A DNA stretch of 64,000 bases, taken from positions 62,001 to 126,000 of the forward strand of contig ML769423.1 in the NCBI GenBank assembly GCA_009733575.1, given 5' to 3'. Shown one piece after another: positions 22,502 to 34,873 of this stretch. The notes beneath the pieces were generated by a model that saw only the letters and a list, made by a program, of their open reading frames with translations, was not told the origin of the DNA and made no database searches. The stretch is from Gymnopus androsaceus JB14 (taxonomy: Eukaryota; Basidiomycota; Agaricomycetes; Agaricales; Omphalotaceae). Each line of letters opens with the position of its first letter. The first letter of the stretch is position 1. The translations under genes were made by a program, and so were the position numbers.

Positions 22502-25500
22502 ATGGATGGCCACAGCGGAGCCCTTGTGATGCAGACCATGGACGACACGAATGCATCTGCTTCGAATGGCCCGCCGGTCAAACGGAGGAGAAAGAATGAC
22601 GGAGAGCCCAGTGAGCCGCGAAGGCTCAGAAGATCGCACGAGGCTTGCACAAGATGCAGAGGAAAGAAGATCAAGGTGAGTTTATTATTTCGAACAAATT
22701 ATTCGGGAATTTGCGAAGAAATAACGGGCGCATCCGTCGTCGGCAATGCCCGAACCATATCGCTTATACTTACTCAACCTTTATCCGACAGTGCGATTCC
22801 AAACATCCAAGATGCACCGCGTGTGTCACTGCTGGCGTCGCTTGCAACCAGGAAGACCGCCATAGGCAAACTACCATTGCCAGAGACCATACTGAAAGGC
22901 TCGAGCAGATTGTCGCTCAGTGCGATGCCCTTCTCAAGCGTCACTTGCCAGGTTTTAGTCTTCAGACTATTGATGATCTCTGCGCTAGAGAGGGAATAGA
23001 TCTTTCTACGCTTCAGCCTATTCAGAATATCCCTCTTCAGACATCTAGCGTAGCGCCTCCCCAACCAGCATATCCTCCTCCTCCTCCTCCTCCTCCTGGC
23101 GTCACATACTACCAGTATCAATACATGTATCCAGCTCCATTCCAGGTTCCACCCATTCCCTCTTCCCCAGCTGCTGTTATGATTCCCGGCCAGGATCCAA
23201 ATGCAAACGACATGTCCTCGACCCATGCTCTTGCCAAGTCGTTTGGTGTGGCTCCCTTTATTGTCAATGATGCATCAGCATCCCCAGCTCCTGTCTATTA
23301 TGCTCCTCCGACAGTAAACAACAGTAACAGTGATAATCCTCCGTCTGCTGCTCCTGCACATCTTGCGGAAGAAGATCTCGCTGTAGGCTCTTCTGGGTTG
23401 GATTCTGGTCGTGATCGTGTCGTTCAGCTTGAAATGCCTGCTCCCAGGTCAGCTACCCTCTTCAGACTTGATCCCAGTACTGACGAATATTTCTAGGGAC
23501 ACTGCAAAGTGGACCGTCGTTTCTGTCTTTCGCTCTCAGCCCTTTTCGGCGTCTTCATCCATGGACATCTGGTTACCCACTGACCGCAACACCCTCCTTG
23601 ACATTGTCGATGTCTACTTTTCTCGTCTTAACGTTCATCGCCCCGTGTTTTTTCGACATCAGTTTCTTCAGGCATTGAACCAATTGTATGACGAAGGAGC
23701 TTCATCAAGGCCCGTCTTTGATCCAGGCTTTATATGCTCCCTCTATCTCGTGCTTGCACTCGGAACGCTGAGCGAGCTGAACAGAAGTGGATATCCGGGA
23801 GAAGTTCCTGCGGCCGATGGTGACGTTAGTATGGATGACGAAGGATCCAAGGAGGAGCAGGATTCTGCCTCTCCGCGCTTACGGTCCAAAGGAAGAATGG
23901 CTGCCAAGGCTACTACTGCAAGCAACTCACGTCTTCCGCCTGATTGGCCTGCCCATGACGAATTCTTTGATCGTGCATTGGCAGTAAAGCCTGAACTTCG
24001 AGTAACGCTGAGCAGTCTTCAAGCATTGATTTTACTTCAGTGGTACCTTTATGCCGAGGTGAGCTCAAGTTCCTGATTTGATTTCTTTATTCTAATCCCT
24101 TTTTACAGCGTCAAGGCCGCACACTATGGCGCCTCGTAGGTTCCATCGTGCGTCTCGCTATCGAGCTTGGTTTGCATCACGACCCAACTACGCAGACGAT
24201 GCCCGATCCTAATCCTTCCGAAGAGTCTGACAAGAAGGAAATCCCCACCTTTACCCCGCTGGAATCTATTCTTCGCATTCGGCTTTGGTCCATTGTCCTC
24301 GTGCACGACCGAGGAACGAGTATCCTACTGGGCAGACCTCTGGCTATCTCTCCCAGGGATGCCAACACACCTCGACCTTCGCGACCCCGAATAGGTGATC
24401 CTGCCTTCACTGTCCCTCCCGCTCAAACGTTAAACCGCCCACCATGAGCGACCTCGATATGTCCGAACACTTTTTAGTTTCAGCACCCATCGCAGATATC
24501 CAAGCCGACATCATCATGTCGCTCTACAGTCCCACAAGACAATCCGGCGAGACTCTCCTTCGCAACGCCAGTCGCATCATCGAATCCATAAAGAACTTCC
24601 GTCGCTCGCTCCCAGCATCGTACAAGAACTACTTCACGGGTACCGCCCACTGGTCACTTAGTCGACGTCATGATCTGCTCTCGACTCTGAGCGAATCCGC
24701 GGGTTTGACACTTCTCAAGCTCGCTATCTCACGGATTCTTCTTCTCCGTGCGCTATTTAGCTCGAAAGAGTTGGGATATCCGGAGCGAAGGAAGGCTTTG
24801 GTCGATGCGATGATTCAGGCCCATAATGTGATTGCGATACATACTGTTCTAGTGCGCTTTCCCGAGGTAGGGTTTTCACTAGCCCTGCACCACTGCATAT
24901 TGCTGCTATGGTCATCTTATACGGCAAGATGAGCAGGTGCGACAAGGAAATACCCGGACTATCGGACGGGGAAGGAGGTGAGCAGGACGGAGCTGGTAAC
25001 GCAGTAAGGATATTGATGGAAGACGTTTGGCTGGCTCTGGACATGCTTCCGAGGTTCCGCTGGCGTTGGGAGACTGGGAGTGGAGCTAGTGCAGGAACGA
25101 ACCCGCTCATCGCCAAACTAGCTGAAATCGTTATGGAGTCTTCATACTCTGAAGCAGGACTACGCGGGGTCGGTGCACCAGATGAATCCGACAAGCGTGC
25201 TGAGCGCGGCGAGATCAGGGAAAGTCGATTGATTTCAGGAATTGGTCGCCAAGGACCAGTTGGACAACCAGTTTTGATACCAGAGCCTGAATGGGAGGAA
25301 GAATCTACGAGTCCGAACAGGGAGAAACCTACTTCTACCACACCAATCGCGACAAATGGGCCATCATGGGTGGATGACACCGGGAGTCCCAGCAGTCAGC
25401 AAAGTACACCGACGTTACAGCCAGCGTACCCACCAACGTCGTACCCACGCTCATCTACCGCCAGTTCACGTTCATCCACTGTTAGTTCTTCGACATACAC

Positions 25501-26369
25501 TTACCCTCCTCCTCCAGCTTCCGTAACGAATGCTGGAGGAATCTCGTATCCCCACGCGCAGTACCCTGCTTTTGGTCCACCAGTATTTGGGCCTCAACCA
25601 GCTAATGGAAGCAATGAAGTACCTCCATCAAAGAATGCTGTTCCTATTTCCTCCACTACTAATGGCTCAGCTCCCGTTACTCCCATACGAACCACCGCCG
25701 CAATGCCCGCTTCCTCCATTCCTATGCACATGGTTGAAGTGCCCCAGAGCTTATTCTATCCGTTCTACCAACCTACCGAGGGCATGGCTCCTTCATCTGA
25801 CAACACCTCCCACGCTCATTCCAATGGGCTTCTGAGCCCGCCTCCTCCACCTCCTCGTGTAACTAGAACAGCAGCGTCTGGTGTTCCTAACGGGCAACTG
25901 TGAAATGGCAGCAGCAGCAATGGAACATGCGAGCTCATTACTTGCAGCGGTTGCAGTGCAGGCGCATGCACATGGAGGACAACAGGGCGCGCCGGATATG
26001 TACATAACCGAAGAAAGGCTAGTTCAATCTAATGGACACGCTCATCCCATGCCTGGCGGGTATGTGGCTCTGGGCCCTGCTGCCTATCACGGCCATCCAC
26101 AGTATTCCCTTCCACCCCCTCCTCCACCAGGCCATCAACCGCAACCAACCTCTCAGCAACACCCTCCGTCCCATATTCATCACGCCCCGTCAATGGCGCG
26201 TATGCTATTCATGGAGGGCATCCAATGCCGCCTACGCACGGATGGGTAGCACATAATGGGGTGAGTGTATGTTGTTAGTTTTTCACTCGTCATCTTCACT
26301 TACTTTCTTTGTCTATAGCACACGTCTACTTCGAGAGCGAACGGATACGCTGTTCAGCCATCCTCGTAG
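22502..26369 (+). CDS. Zn2Cys6 transcription factor with fungal-specific TF domain
   Basis: Exons start at 22502-22675, 22792-23447, 23497-24058 and 24109 onward. The binuclear zinc cluster spans intron 1: ACTRCRGKKIK then CDSKHPRCTACVTAGVAC, giving six Cys. A coiled-coil-like linker (RDHTERLEQIVAQCDALLKRH) supports dimerisation. The middle-homology (fungal-specific TF) domain follows: DVYFSRLNVHRPVFF, RLAIELGLHHD and LGRPLAISPRDANTP. The long C-terminal tail is rich in Pro, Ser and Gln and is likely an activation region. The target genes are unknown. Reading-frame slips occur near 24440, 24872, 25880 and 26200; coding continues after each and the last exon ends at TAG 26367-26369 after an intron with a GTGAGT donor. 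I treat it as one gene with likely sequence errors. Confidence 0.8.
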
Positions 26370-26990
26370 TGGCTTTATTAGTTTTTTCTTTTTGAACCGG
26401 TTTCAATTTTGTTGTGTGTAAATACTTGCTTGCTCTTATGGTTGTACTTTTTTTCTCTTGCCGTTGCGATGTCTTTATTTCATTCAAGTTGATGCTCTCA
26501 AAAAATGTATATACAAATTTTTTTACTGTCGATAACTTTCGATGTACAAACTTCTATGATTATCTGTTTCTGTGTCTGTAATGTTTGTTCTGGTGCTAGC
26601 TCGCATCGTCTATAAATAAGAGGTTTGCTAGCTCTATCCCCGACGCCCCATGATCCATTCGAGAGCCCTTCGTCGTTCTTCCATGCGCATTGCGCAATAT
26701 CACAAAGAATGTTCGTCCAACCTCCGTGTACATCGGCGAAGACTGACTGATAAGTGAGGTCATTGAGGTGCAAATGGTGCTCTGGTCTATGGGTTGGACA
26801 GTAAGACGGCTGCATTATTAAATTCAAGTAAACTGTAGCCTAGCATCGGAAATGTAAACATAAGAGGGTCCATAAAACAGTTATTAAAGAGGATCCTTTG
26901 TCGGGAATTCATATAGAGTAGCATATAACGTTCGTAATAGACATAGCACCGTATTTCCTCGGAACGACACCTTCTGTTCCTTCTTGGAAC
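26370..26990. other. convergent 3' regions, no gene seen
   Basis: AT-rich sequence between the convergent Zn2Cys6 gene and the small repeat protein. A 109-codon minus-strand frame at 26498-26827 has no recognisable feature and is not called. Confidence 0.45.
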
Positions 26991-27472
26991 TTATCGCTTT
27001 GTCCCACCGCCTCTAGGACCGCCATTGGACACTGGAGCCTTGATTCCTCCACGAGGACGTTGGCTAGATAAGATATGTAAGTATCATAAGAATATTCATG
27101 TCAAGATCACTTACTCTGGTCTTACAGGCTCTTGGTCAGAGTTCCATTCGTCGTCATCGTCGTCGAGTTCGTCGATCAGCTCAGCAGATGGAACATCGCT
27201 GTCTGGATTTCCGGTAGTATCAGAGAGTAGCTTGACATTAGCTGCAGGTTCAACCGTCGAGGCGGATTTCACAGTGCTGGCAGGTTGAACGGCAGAAGCT
27301 GGCTCTACTGTGGATGCCGACTTGACAGTGGATGCAGATTTGACGGTGGACGCGGACTCGACACCAGTTGTCCCGATGCCTTTGGAGCTACCATTACTGT
27401 AAGCATCCAGAGATCAGTAATACATCCAGAGCTCCCGAGAAAATGCTGAGATTACCTCTGAGAGTTGTTCAT
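26991..27472 (-). CDS. small acidic protein with SASTV repeats and RGG-like tail (unknown function)
   Basis: Three exons (27472-27456, 27396-27115, 27063-26991) with good GT-AG introns make 123 residues. The N-terminal half has six or seven imperfect copies of a hexapeptide of the SASTVK/SASTVE type. An acidic block follows (ELIDELDDDDDEW), and then a basic tail with QRPRGGIKAP and GGPRGGGTKR. No catalytic motif, signal peptide or membrane segment is present. The composition resembles small disordered nucleic-acid- or chaperone-associated proteins, but that is a guess. The upstream ORF-like sequence at 27519-27794 does not join to it. Confidence 0.6.
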
Positions 27473-28572
27473 CGCGAAGTAGGTTGAAGATTGGAAGAAA
27501 GGACCTCGCGCTCGCGCGTCATTTATGTGTGGCCAGAATTAAGCGCGCGCCTAGTATATTATTCGCGATCGGAATTCGATCATATATAAACACCATTTCG
27601 TCCACTTCGAGGCCTAGGACCCATTGAATACACTGCTTTAACACTGGAAGAGCACTGGCACAAGCACGGAGCGTCAAGACACCCCACGACCTTGCATGCA
27701 TGCAATGCTTTAGCCTTTTCCAGGTTTTCCTTCCCCTCCTTTTGCTTGCTTGTTTTTGTGGGCGCCTTGAATATCTTTGCGCTTGCTGCCCCAATCGAAG
27801 GCTTTAACTCATAGATGGAGAGAATGGAACCTCAGACGACTAATGAAACTACTGAGCAGGGATCATGATAAGTAATAGCTGTTCACTTCTGTCGATCGCT
27901 TCCCGCTCGAAATTGGTGGACTTTGAGGGTCTCGGTATATACTCATCTCCATGGAGGGAGGAAGAGATACAAGTAAGCAAGTACGCACTGTAATCCTGTT
28001 TCGTGGATCGGCAAACTGATATAATACTGTTAAAAAAGTGCACTAGTATTCCCGAAAACTATGAAAACTATGATCGCCCGTCGACGTCAGGCTGGCATTG
28101 GCACCAGAGCGTAAAGGCCACGACATTGTATGCAGTATATCGGCAAACTGATGTTAGTGTTAGTGTATTAATGTAAAAAAACGTGCACTACTTAGCTATG
28201 TAGATGCAAGACGCAAAGCAAAAAAAAATCTTTTTGACCCGAACAGAAAACAGAAACTGAGTACTAGAGTATGTACTTACTGTAAAACGGGAAGCCGAAA
28301 ACTTTCAAGTAAACAACACGAGATGAACGAAAAATCGCAAGCCGAAAGCCGAAAGCAAAAAGATAGCAGGTATTGTATTGTATTCTGGATTCCGGAAAGA
28401 TATGATTCATGAAACTATGAGCGCCAATAGATCGCGACGTCGGGTGCACCGTGATTATGGCGCGTCTGGAGTTGATGAGGGTAGCATTGGCACCGATATT
28501 GGTACATGTACAGGTACGGGATTTGAATCTGGAATCGGATTGGAGGCAGGGGAGGAGGAAGAACCTCCGTTT
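27473..28572. other. intergenic with diverged direct repeats
   Basis: Two imperfect direct copies beginning ATCGGCAAACTGAT and ending in an A-run plus GTGCACTA lie at about 28010-28045 and 28138-28190. The motifs ACTATGA and GCGCC recur at about 28060 and 28415. No coding gene is supported. Confidence 0.5.
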
Positions 28573-31500
28573 TCACGATGGCATTGGTGGTATCCGGCCA
28601 GAGGGAGAGATAACAGCTACAGCTTCGAGGGATGGAGCTGGACCTGGAGTTGGAGCTGAGGCTGAGGCTGATGCCGAAGTCGATATCGTTGTCAACACCT
28701 CCGGTATTATCCCCGAAACTGATTTAACACTAGCAGAAGAAGAAGAAGGCGGAGGGGATGCTCCTCTAGATTTATTGTTTGGGTTTGGAGGACTCCGAGG
28801 AGGGGCTCTAAATTTGCTGTTTGGGTTTGGGTTTGGCGGAGGACTCCGAGAGGAAGGGATCGTACCCGTTCCCGTTCTCGATCTGCAGCAGCATACCGCG
28901 GTGGTGGAGAGCGAGGTGGAGGCGAGCGCGCCGTCACCGGCGCAGGCATTCTCGCACTGGGACTAAGGCTGGGTAGCGAAAGCGACGCATGACCAGTGGT
29001 GGGCACAGCAGGACTTGTTGGACGAGGAGGCAAGTTTCGTGCTCTTGGTGGTGATATTGTAGCAGATGGCGGCCTTGTAGGAGTAAGTGTCCCGGACCCT
29101 CGAGGATAGTTCGGGTTCGGACTCGTTGCGGAGGCAGAGGCGGAGAAGGAGGCACGGTGATTCGAAGAAGAATGCGAATGTGAATGCATGGACTCTACAA
29201 GTGAGCAGAGGGTCAGAATATCAGTTAGTATGTATGTATGTACAAGTCGCGAGATGGAGAAAAACGAAACGAACCAGGTCTATAAGGATCGTCGCCGACT
29301 CCGACTCGGTCCACCGCATTCCATGAAGACGGTCTTGGTGAAGATGTCAATGCTGGCTGCCGTTGCGCATGCTGCTGGCCTGATCCCAGACCTAATGCGA
29401 ACGCAGATTGTATCCAATTCCGATCCTCTCTATCTCTATCTCTATCTCTTTCTCGCTCTCGCTCTCGTTCTCGATCATCCAAACCTAGCCCTATCGATCC
29501 AGATCCAGCACCTAAACCCGAAGACAAAGACGAAGGCGGACGATTCCCACCACCAGCACTCATCCTCCTCGCGGGATGATCTCTATCTCTATCTCTATCC
29601 CTATCCCTATCCCGTTCACGATACTCAATCGACATATCGTCTTTCCGATTCAACGGTGGTGAGGACGCAGCCCAGCCAGACGCAGCCCCGTTCAAATCCC
29701 TCCTCGTCAAGCGCGGGCTAAGACTCAGAGACGGGCCTGAGGCATTGGCATTGGTAGGGGATGTGCTACTGAATCGCCCCGCCTGCGCCAGAGTGAGAAT
29801 GGTGATGGTGAACGACGTGGTGATGATGTGGACGGATATGATGATGGTGATGTGCATGCGGGTTCTGAGGGGCTTGGGAGTGCGAGTGAGATTGCATTTG
29901 GGAAGGTTGAGTATGGATATGTAGGTACGACCTATTATCAGTGGTGGCGGATTTAGGTCTGCTGCCAGGGAGAGCGTTGGGTTGGGGTGCGTGTCGATGT
30001 TGGTGAGGGATCATATGAGAGTCCCGTTCCCGTTCCCTTTCCTCCCAATCTCTATCCCGGTCATTATCCCTACCCCCATCCCTACCCCCCATCCTCTCCC
30101 GTTCCCTCTCTCTCCTCCGCTCCCTTTCCCTTTCCCGTTCTTGGTCCTCCTCCTCCCATCTATGACCGCCACCAAATCCACCCATCCCCATCCCCGGACC
30201 CATCCACTGCCCATTCCCTTTCCCACTCAGCCCATTCGGGGGGATACCGACACCCACAGCGACACTGGGCCCTGCAGATGCAGATATAGGCGACATTGAC
30301 CGTCTTGATGGGGGTGGGGGTGGGTGTATAGGAGAAGGACCTCCAGACCCAGGAGGACCAAAATACGCAGAAGAGGAAACTTGTCTTCCGTGGATCGACG
30401 GATTTACACTGGATGAAGATGGAGCAGGAGGTGGGGGAGGAGGTACGTTCGCCATCATAATATCCCCGTCTCGTTCGCGTTCTCGTTGGCCAACCTGGAA
30501 AGATGATCGACTTTGGCCACCGCTTATGCTACTGGAACTTGGTCTCCCACCACCACTTCCTCCTCCTCCTCCCATAGCCACCAAACGCCCGCTTGCACCA
30601 GGACCGGGTCCGGGGCCAAAGGAAGGAAGATTTATACCGCCACCACCACCCCCGCTGTCATGACGCTGATGTTCAAACCCCATATCCGGCTACACCTGAG
30701 GAAGGACCTGATACGATCCGTCTTGCTTGACCAGGTCCAGGTCCGGGTCCGGGTCCGGGGTGACCAGGAGCAGAAGTAGAAGATCCCGGACCACCTCTGT
30801 CTCTGTCTCTCGGGTGAGCAGGTCCAGGTCCAGGTCCAGGTCCTGCATTATACAGGTGAGGGTGAGGATGATCATATCCCATACCCATAGGCATATTCAT
30901 AGGCATATTGACGTTAGGCATCCTCTCCATACCCATATTCATATTCATGCCATTCGGATTCCCGTTTACGGTCCTCTCCCCGTTTACGTTCCCGTTTCCG
31001 TTCATGTTCATACCATTTATGCCTACCAAAATCGGATGAGATCACACAAAATCACGAACACGAAGATTTTTTATTTACCTGAACTACCACCACCAGGTAT
31101 AGGTATAGGCATAGGCAACGTCCCGACACCAGCATGCGCACCGCGCCTCCCTGTCCCAGCCACAGCAATACCATTACCATTCATGCCCATCCCTCCACCC
31201 ATGCCCCCCACCTATTCCACCTCCAAACCCCCCTGCAACAAACAACGCCTCCAAATCCCCCTGCGCCTCGGAAGATGAAAGAGTCGATAGTTCAGGGTAG
31301 GCTATGAAGCCGACGAATGGCGACGAGACTGGATGTGCTGAGCCAGGGCTATGGCCGTTGGTACGATGAGATTTAGCGTTTGCGTTCGAGTTTTTGTTAC
31401 TGCTGCGAAGAGATTTCCTCGTGGCGCCGTTCACAGTACGATGTGGTTTCCGCCCGTTGGCACCGAGAGGGAGGGTACCGGTACCAGTACCACTATTAGT

Positions 31501-33430
31501 AGCCAAAAACTTTGGAACAGCACCGAAAGTCATCGAATACGAATCAACGACTTGCATAAAGCTCGGTGGAGGCGGGAGGTAATACTCGCTCGTAGGGGAG
31601 GGGATAGGCGGAGGTGGAGGTGGAATCCGACGTGGAGGTGTAGGCCTATCCGCTGCTCTTCTCTCTCTCTCCAATTTGCGACGTTTGCGATTGTTCTCGG
31701 CGATCATGTCGGTTTGGAGGGTTTCTTTTTGGAGCTGCAGACGAATGAGTCAGTAGTTGTACACTGAATAAAAATGAAGTATACATACCTTCCAAGTCGA
31801 CCAAACATCAACTTCATCAATCCTCCTCCTCTTCCTCACATTCTCACACTCGTACGCACACTTGCGTTCAGCGAGCTCCAGACGCCGATTCTTGCGAAGT
31901 AAAAGCTCAGATTGAATGTGCTGCAGTTCCGGGTGGATCCCATTCGCTGGGCCATTCGCATTCCCCAGCAACAACCCTTCTTCCCAAGCCAATTCGTCCA
32001 TCTTTTCCAAATAGACTTTTTCTCTAAGCAAGGCGAATTTAAGCTCGATCATGGCGAGCACTTCGAGTGCTTCTGACGCGGTGGGCTGGTTCGTGGAGGT
32101 CAGAGTCGACGTCGTCTTCTTCTTCTTCTTCTTCTTCTTCCAAGTCCAAGTCGTCTTCCTCGTCGGGATGAGGTGCTTGGGAAGGATCGAGTTCGACATC
32201 GACATCGACTTGGTCTTGGTCATCGTCGTTTTCGTTTTCGGAACGGTCTTGTTCCTGTTCCTGCTCCTGCTCGTCATCGTCGTCCTTGTCAGGCTCAAGG
32301 TCATCAGCTTCGACTTGGTCTTCTTTTTCTTCTTCTTCGACGTCGACGTCGGACATCAGACGCAGGATCGATATCGAGGTCCTCTTTTTCGTCCTCTCCC
32401 TCATCAATGTCCATATCTACGTCCATATCTTCTTCGGCATCAGAGACTTCGACTTGTGGTACTGTATGTTTGGGTTCAGGTTGCTCTGGTTCTGGTTCTG
32501 GTGCTGCTTCGACGACTGGGATTGGGACTGGAACCAAAGAAGTGTCGGCATCAACGTCAATGTCTGCACTCGGGACGGCTTCAGGCGCAACATCTATAGT
32601 GCCATTGATTATGGATGCCAGACCAATCGCAGCAGCAGCACTAGCCGAGTCATCGATCGGTGCTTCGGGGATAGCGTTAGCGTTCCTAGTACTCCTCGCT
32701 CGACCTCTGCCGCGACTTCTTCCTCTACCGCCACCACGAGACCCTCCTCTTGGCTTGGCTCGAGTGCTAGCGGGTGCGGGTGCGGGTGCAGGTGCAGGTG
32801 CAGCGGCAGGCTCGTCTTTGATAGCTACAGGTGGAGAAGGCCTAGAAGAAGCGATAGAATCCTCTTCTTCTGCATCATCCTCTTCTTCCTCTAATTCCTC
32901 ATTGGGGTTGGGTGTGCGTACACGCGAAGAAGCAATGGAGGAAGTGGAATCAGACGCCGAGGGTCGATTGGCCATGGCTACCTGCCGGGGAGGAGCCTCA
33001 GCGCCGTCTAGAGCGACAGAGGTAAGCACGTCGAGAGGTTGGCGCTGGCGCTGGTATTTGCGGCGGTGGCTGCCCAGCCCCACATTGGTGCTGGAACGAG
33101 GGTGCTGCGTTTCTTTCTGCGGCGGGTGGAGGTACTGGGTGCGCTGCTGCTTTTCTCTTTGTCCTTGTCCTTTTCCTTCTCTTTTTCTTTCTTACTATGC
33201 GACGACATCCTACTCCCGGACCCAGATCCTCTGCCTAACCCTTTCCCTTTCATCTTGCCCACGCCCTTTTGCTTTTCATGGGCATCTTCTTCCTCTGTCA
33301 ACTCTGAGAGCTCGGAATCGGAATCGCCGAGAGCTCGAGCTGGGCCTGCGGACGGCAAGTCTTTATTTGGAGAAGCTGGAGGTGAGGGCGATGGCGAAGG
33401 CGAGGAAAGGGATTCTAGAGAGCCTGGCAT
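28573..33430 (-). CDS. Sds3-like protein (Sin3/Rpd3L histone deacetylase complex subunit)
   Basis: The start is MPGSLESLSSPSPS at 33430. A Lys/Glu/Asp- and Arg-rich disordered N-terminus leads to the conserved core at about 32090-31640: EALEVLAMIELKFALLREK, YLEKMDELAWEE, HPELQHIQSEL and, after an intron, LQTDMIAENNRKRRKLERER. This is the Sds3/Dep1/BRMS1 coiled-coil domain that holds the Sin3-Rpd3L deacetylase complex together and represses transcription in the nucleus. A very long C-terminal tail follows, with poly-His, RERERD, GPGPG and Ser/Pro runs; a clear intron joins DPYRP to ESMHSHSHSS near 29190-29285. Frame slips near 32349, in the Glu-repeat near 32115-32140 and in a C4 run at 29777-29780 blur the model. 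The exact stop (28573 is best) and some exon borders are uncertain. Confidence 0.7.
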
Positions 33431-33551
33431 GACATGGGATGAAAGAAAGAAAACAAACTGGATGATGAGGTCCAAGCGTAAATCCACGTGGTACTGATAC
33501 GTAAATGATCATGAGCGCTTATCCGGCGATAGTCCACCTGGACACCCCCAC

Positions 33552-34822
33552 GATAGAGCTACTCTCCTTAATTGTGCTCTGGTCGGAAGACCCTGGGTTC
33601 CCGCTTCTCAGCGTGGCATTTTCAACGTGTCGCTCTCAATGCAGGCAATATAGCCGACACTCTGAAATCAACGCTCAGCTTCGCATTATTAGATGAAAAA
33701 CCTCATCTGGCGTCTTACATGCGGTTTCTGGAGTCCCGGCACTTTGCGCCTAGTGGTATAAACTTGGACTCACCAGAGTCAACCGATATCGTTCAGCTAC
33801 AGTCCCAGGAAGCAATGCATACTTCCATTGCTGAAGTTATCTGTCGCCTCTCTAGCGTGGAGAAGCTATCGCTGTGTTATATCGACTGGGACACCCTATC
33901 TCCGATGTTAAAGGCGGCGTTGACAAACATGCTCAACGCACCCGCGCTAACTCGCGTCTTGTTCGACCGGTTGCGATCAACTTTTCTACACAAGTTATTC
34001 AAAGGTGCTGAGGCTCGAATCCGGAAACATACAACAGCAATTCTATTCCTATGCGCCGAGTGCCACCGCCGCTAACTCGAATTCGGTCACTCAGGTTGAG
34101 GCTACCATTCTCGGTGCACGCGCACCTAGTCGGTCTATACAATTGCACCATTTGGAGCTAAGCCCTTCGATTATACCTACATTCGCAAATTGGTTACAAG
34201 ACTCAGAGTCTTGTCCATTGGAAGTCACGCGTTTGCATTCGTTGCGAATTCAGAGTGGGAGAATAAATGAGAAGGCTACGTCTATACTACGGTATGTCGG
34301 TGCCAATCTTCGAGAGCTACACCTGGCGGGCCGCCGACAGAAACTGCACTGGAACGTACGTGCTTTCTTTCATATACCTCTCGTAACCTTTTTTTTCAAG
34401 TTCTGTTCTTAGGAGCCTTGAACATTCTTGATCTCAGTCGATATTACACGCCCAACCTGCATGTCCTCAGGTTCTCCCAGGTCATGCAAACGGATGAATA
34501 CACTTCCCTTCCTTGGATAAAATCCTTGTTCGAACCTCTCCATGCTGCGAGCAGGTGTTCCCTAAAGCAACTAATAGTCGAAGTATATTTGGGCCATGTT
34601 AACCCTCTGGAGACCCGGGACCCCTCAGTGGAAGCAATGGGTTGCAAGCTTGACACGCTCCTTGAGAAGCCGCAGTTTTATTCTCACGAGATGGTGAATA
34701 TCAAGACAATGAAGAGTCCCGAGCTCATGGCGAGTGGTGTCGGCGAGTTGCTGGCTGGGAAGCTCTTGTTTCTGCCAGTGAAGCGAACCAGGAAGCTAAA
34801 GGTCACCTTTATGCTCACTTAA
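33552..34822 (+). pseudogene. F-box family pseudogene
   Basis: It lies on the opposite strand to its relatives. It starts only at ATLLNCALVGRPWVPASQRGIF, so the first part of the F-box (PNELVE...) is missing. The frame changes after that and resumes as LLDEKPHLASYMRFLES, RLSSVEKLSLCYIDWDTLSPML and ALTNMLNAPAL. Near 34000-34020 about 25 residues present in the intact gene are lost out of frame; VLRLESG then resumes. The second exon (34418-34822) carries YTPNLHVLRFSQVMQTDEYTSLPWI, as in the intact copies. The absent start and two breaks argue for a pseudogene. Confidence 0.7.
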
Positions 34823-34873
34823 CAGACCCATGGCGGGTTGGTAGAAGAGGCCTCTGGAAATGCATGTTTTTAC

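Noticed and set aside
24867..24882. 16-nt GT-AG stretch as an intron in the Zn2Cys6 gene
   Set aside because: Too short to splice and it does not restore the downstream frame; a one-base slip in the T-run explains the reading better.
27519..27794. 91-codon minus frame starting MGQQAQRYSRRP
   Set aside because: Basic, short and unspliced; it does not connect to the small gene downstream and looks like chance in a CG-rich patch.
29188..30683. Several long open frames on both strands over the Sds3-like tail
   Set aside because: Plus-strand frames such as 29982-30299 are Pro/Phe/Leu low-complexity mirrors of the RERERD and Gly-rich repeats; no start context or splice logic supports them.
32173..33432. 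419-codon plus-strand open frame
   Set aside because: It is the complementary shadow of the acidic, Ser- and Pro-rich exons of the Sds3-like gene; its low-complexity Ser/Leu/Arg composition reflects the repeats on the other strand.
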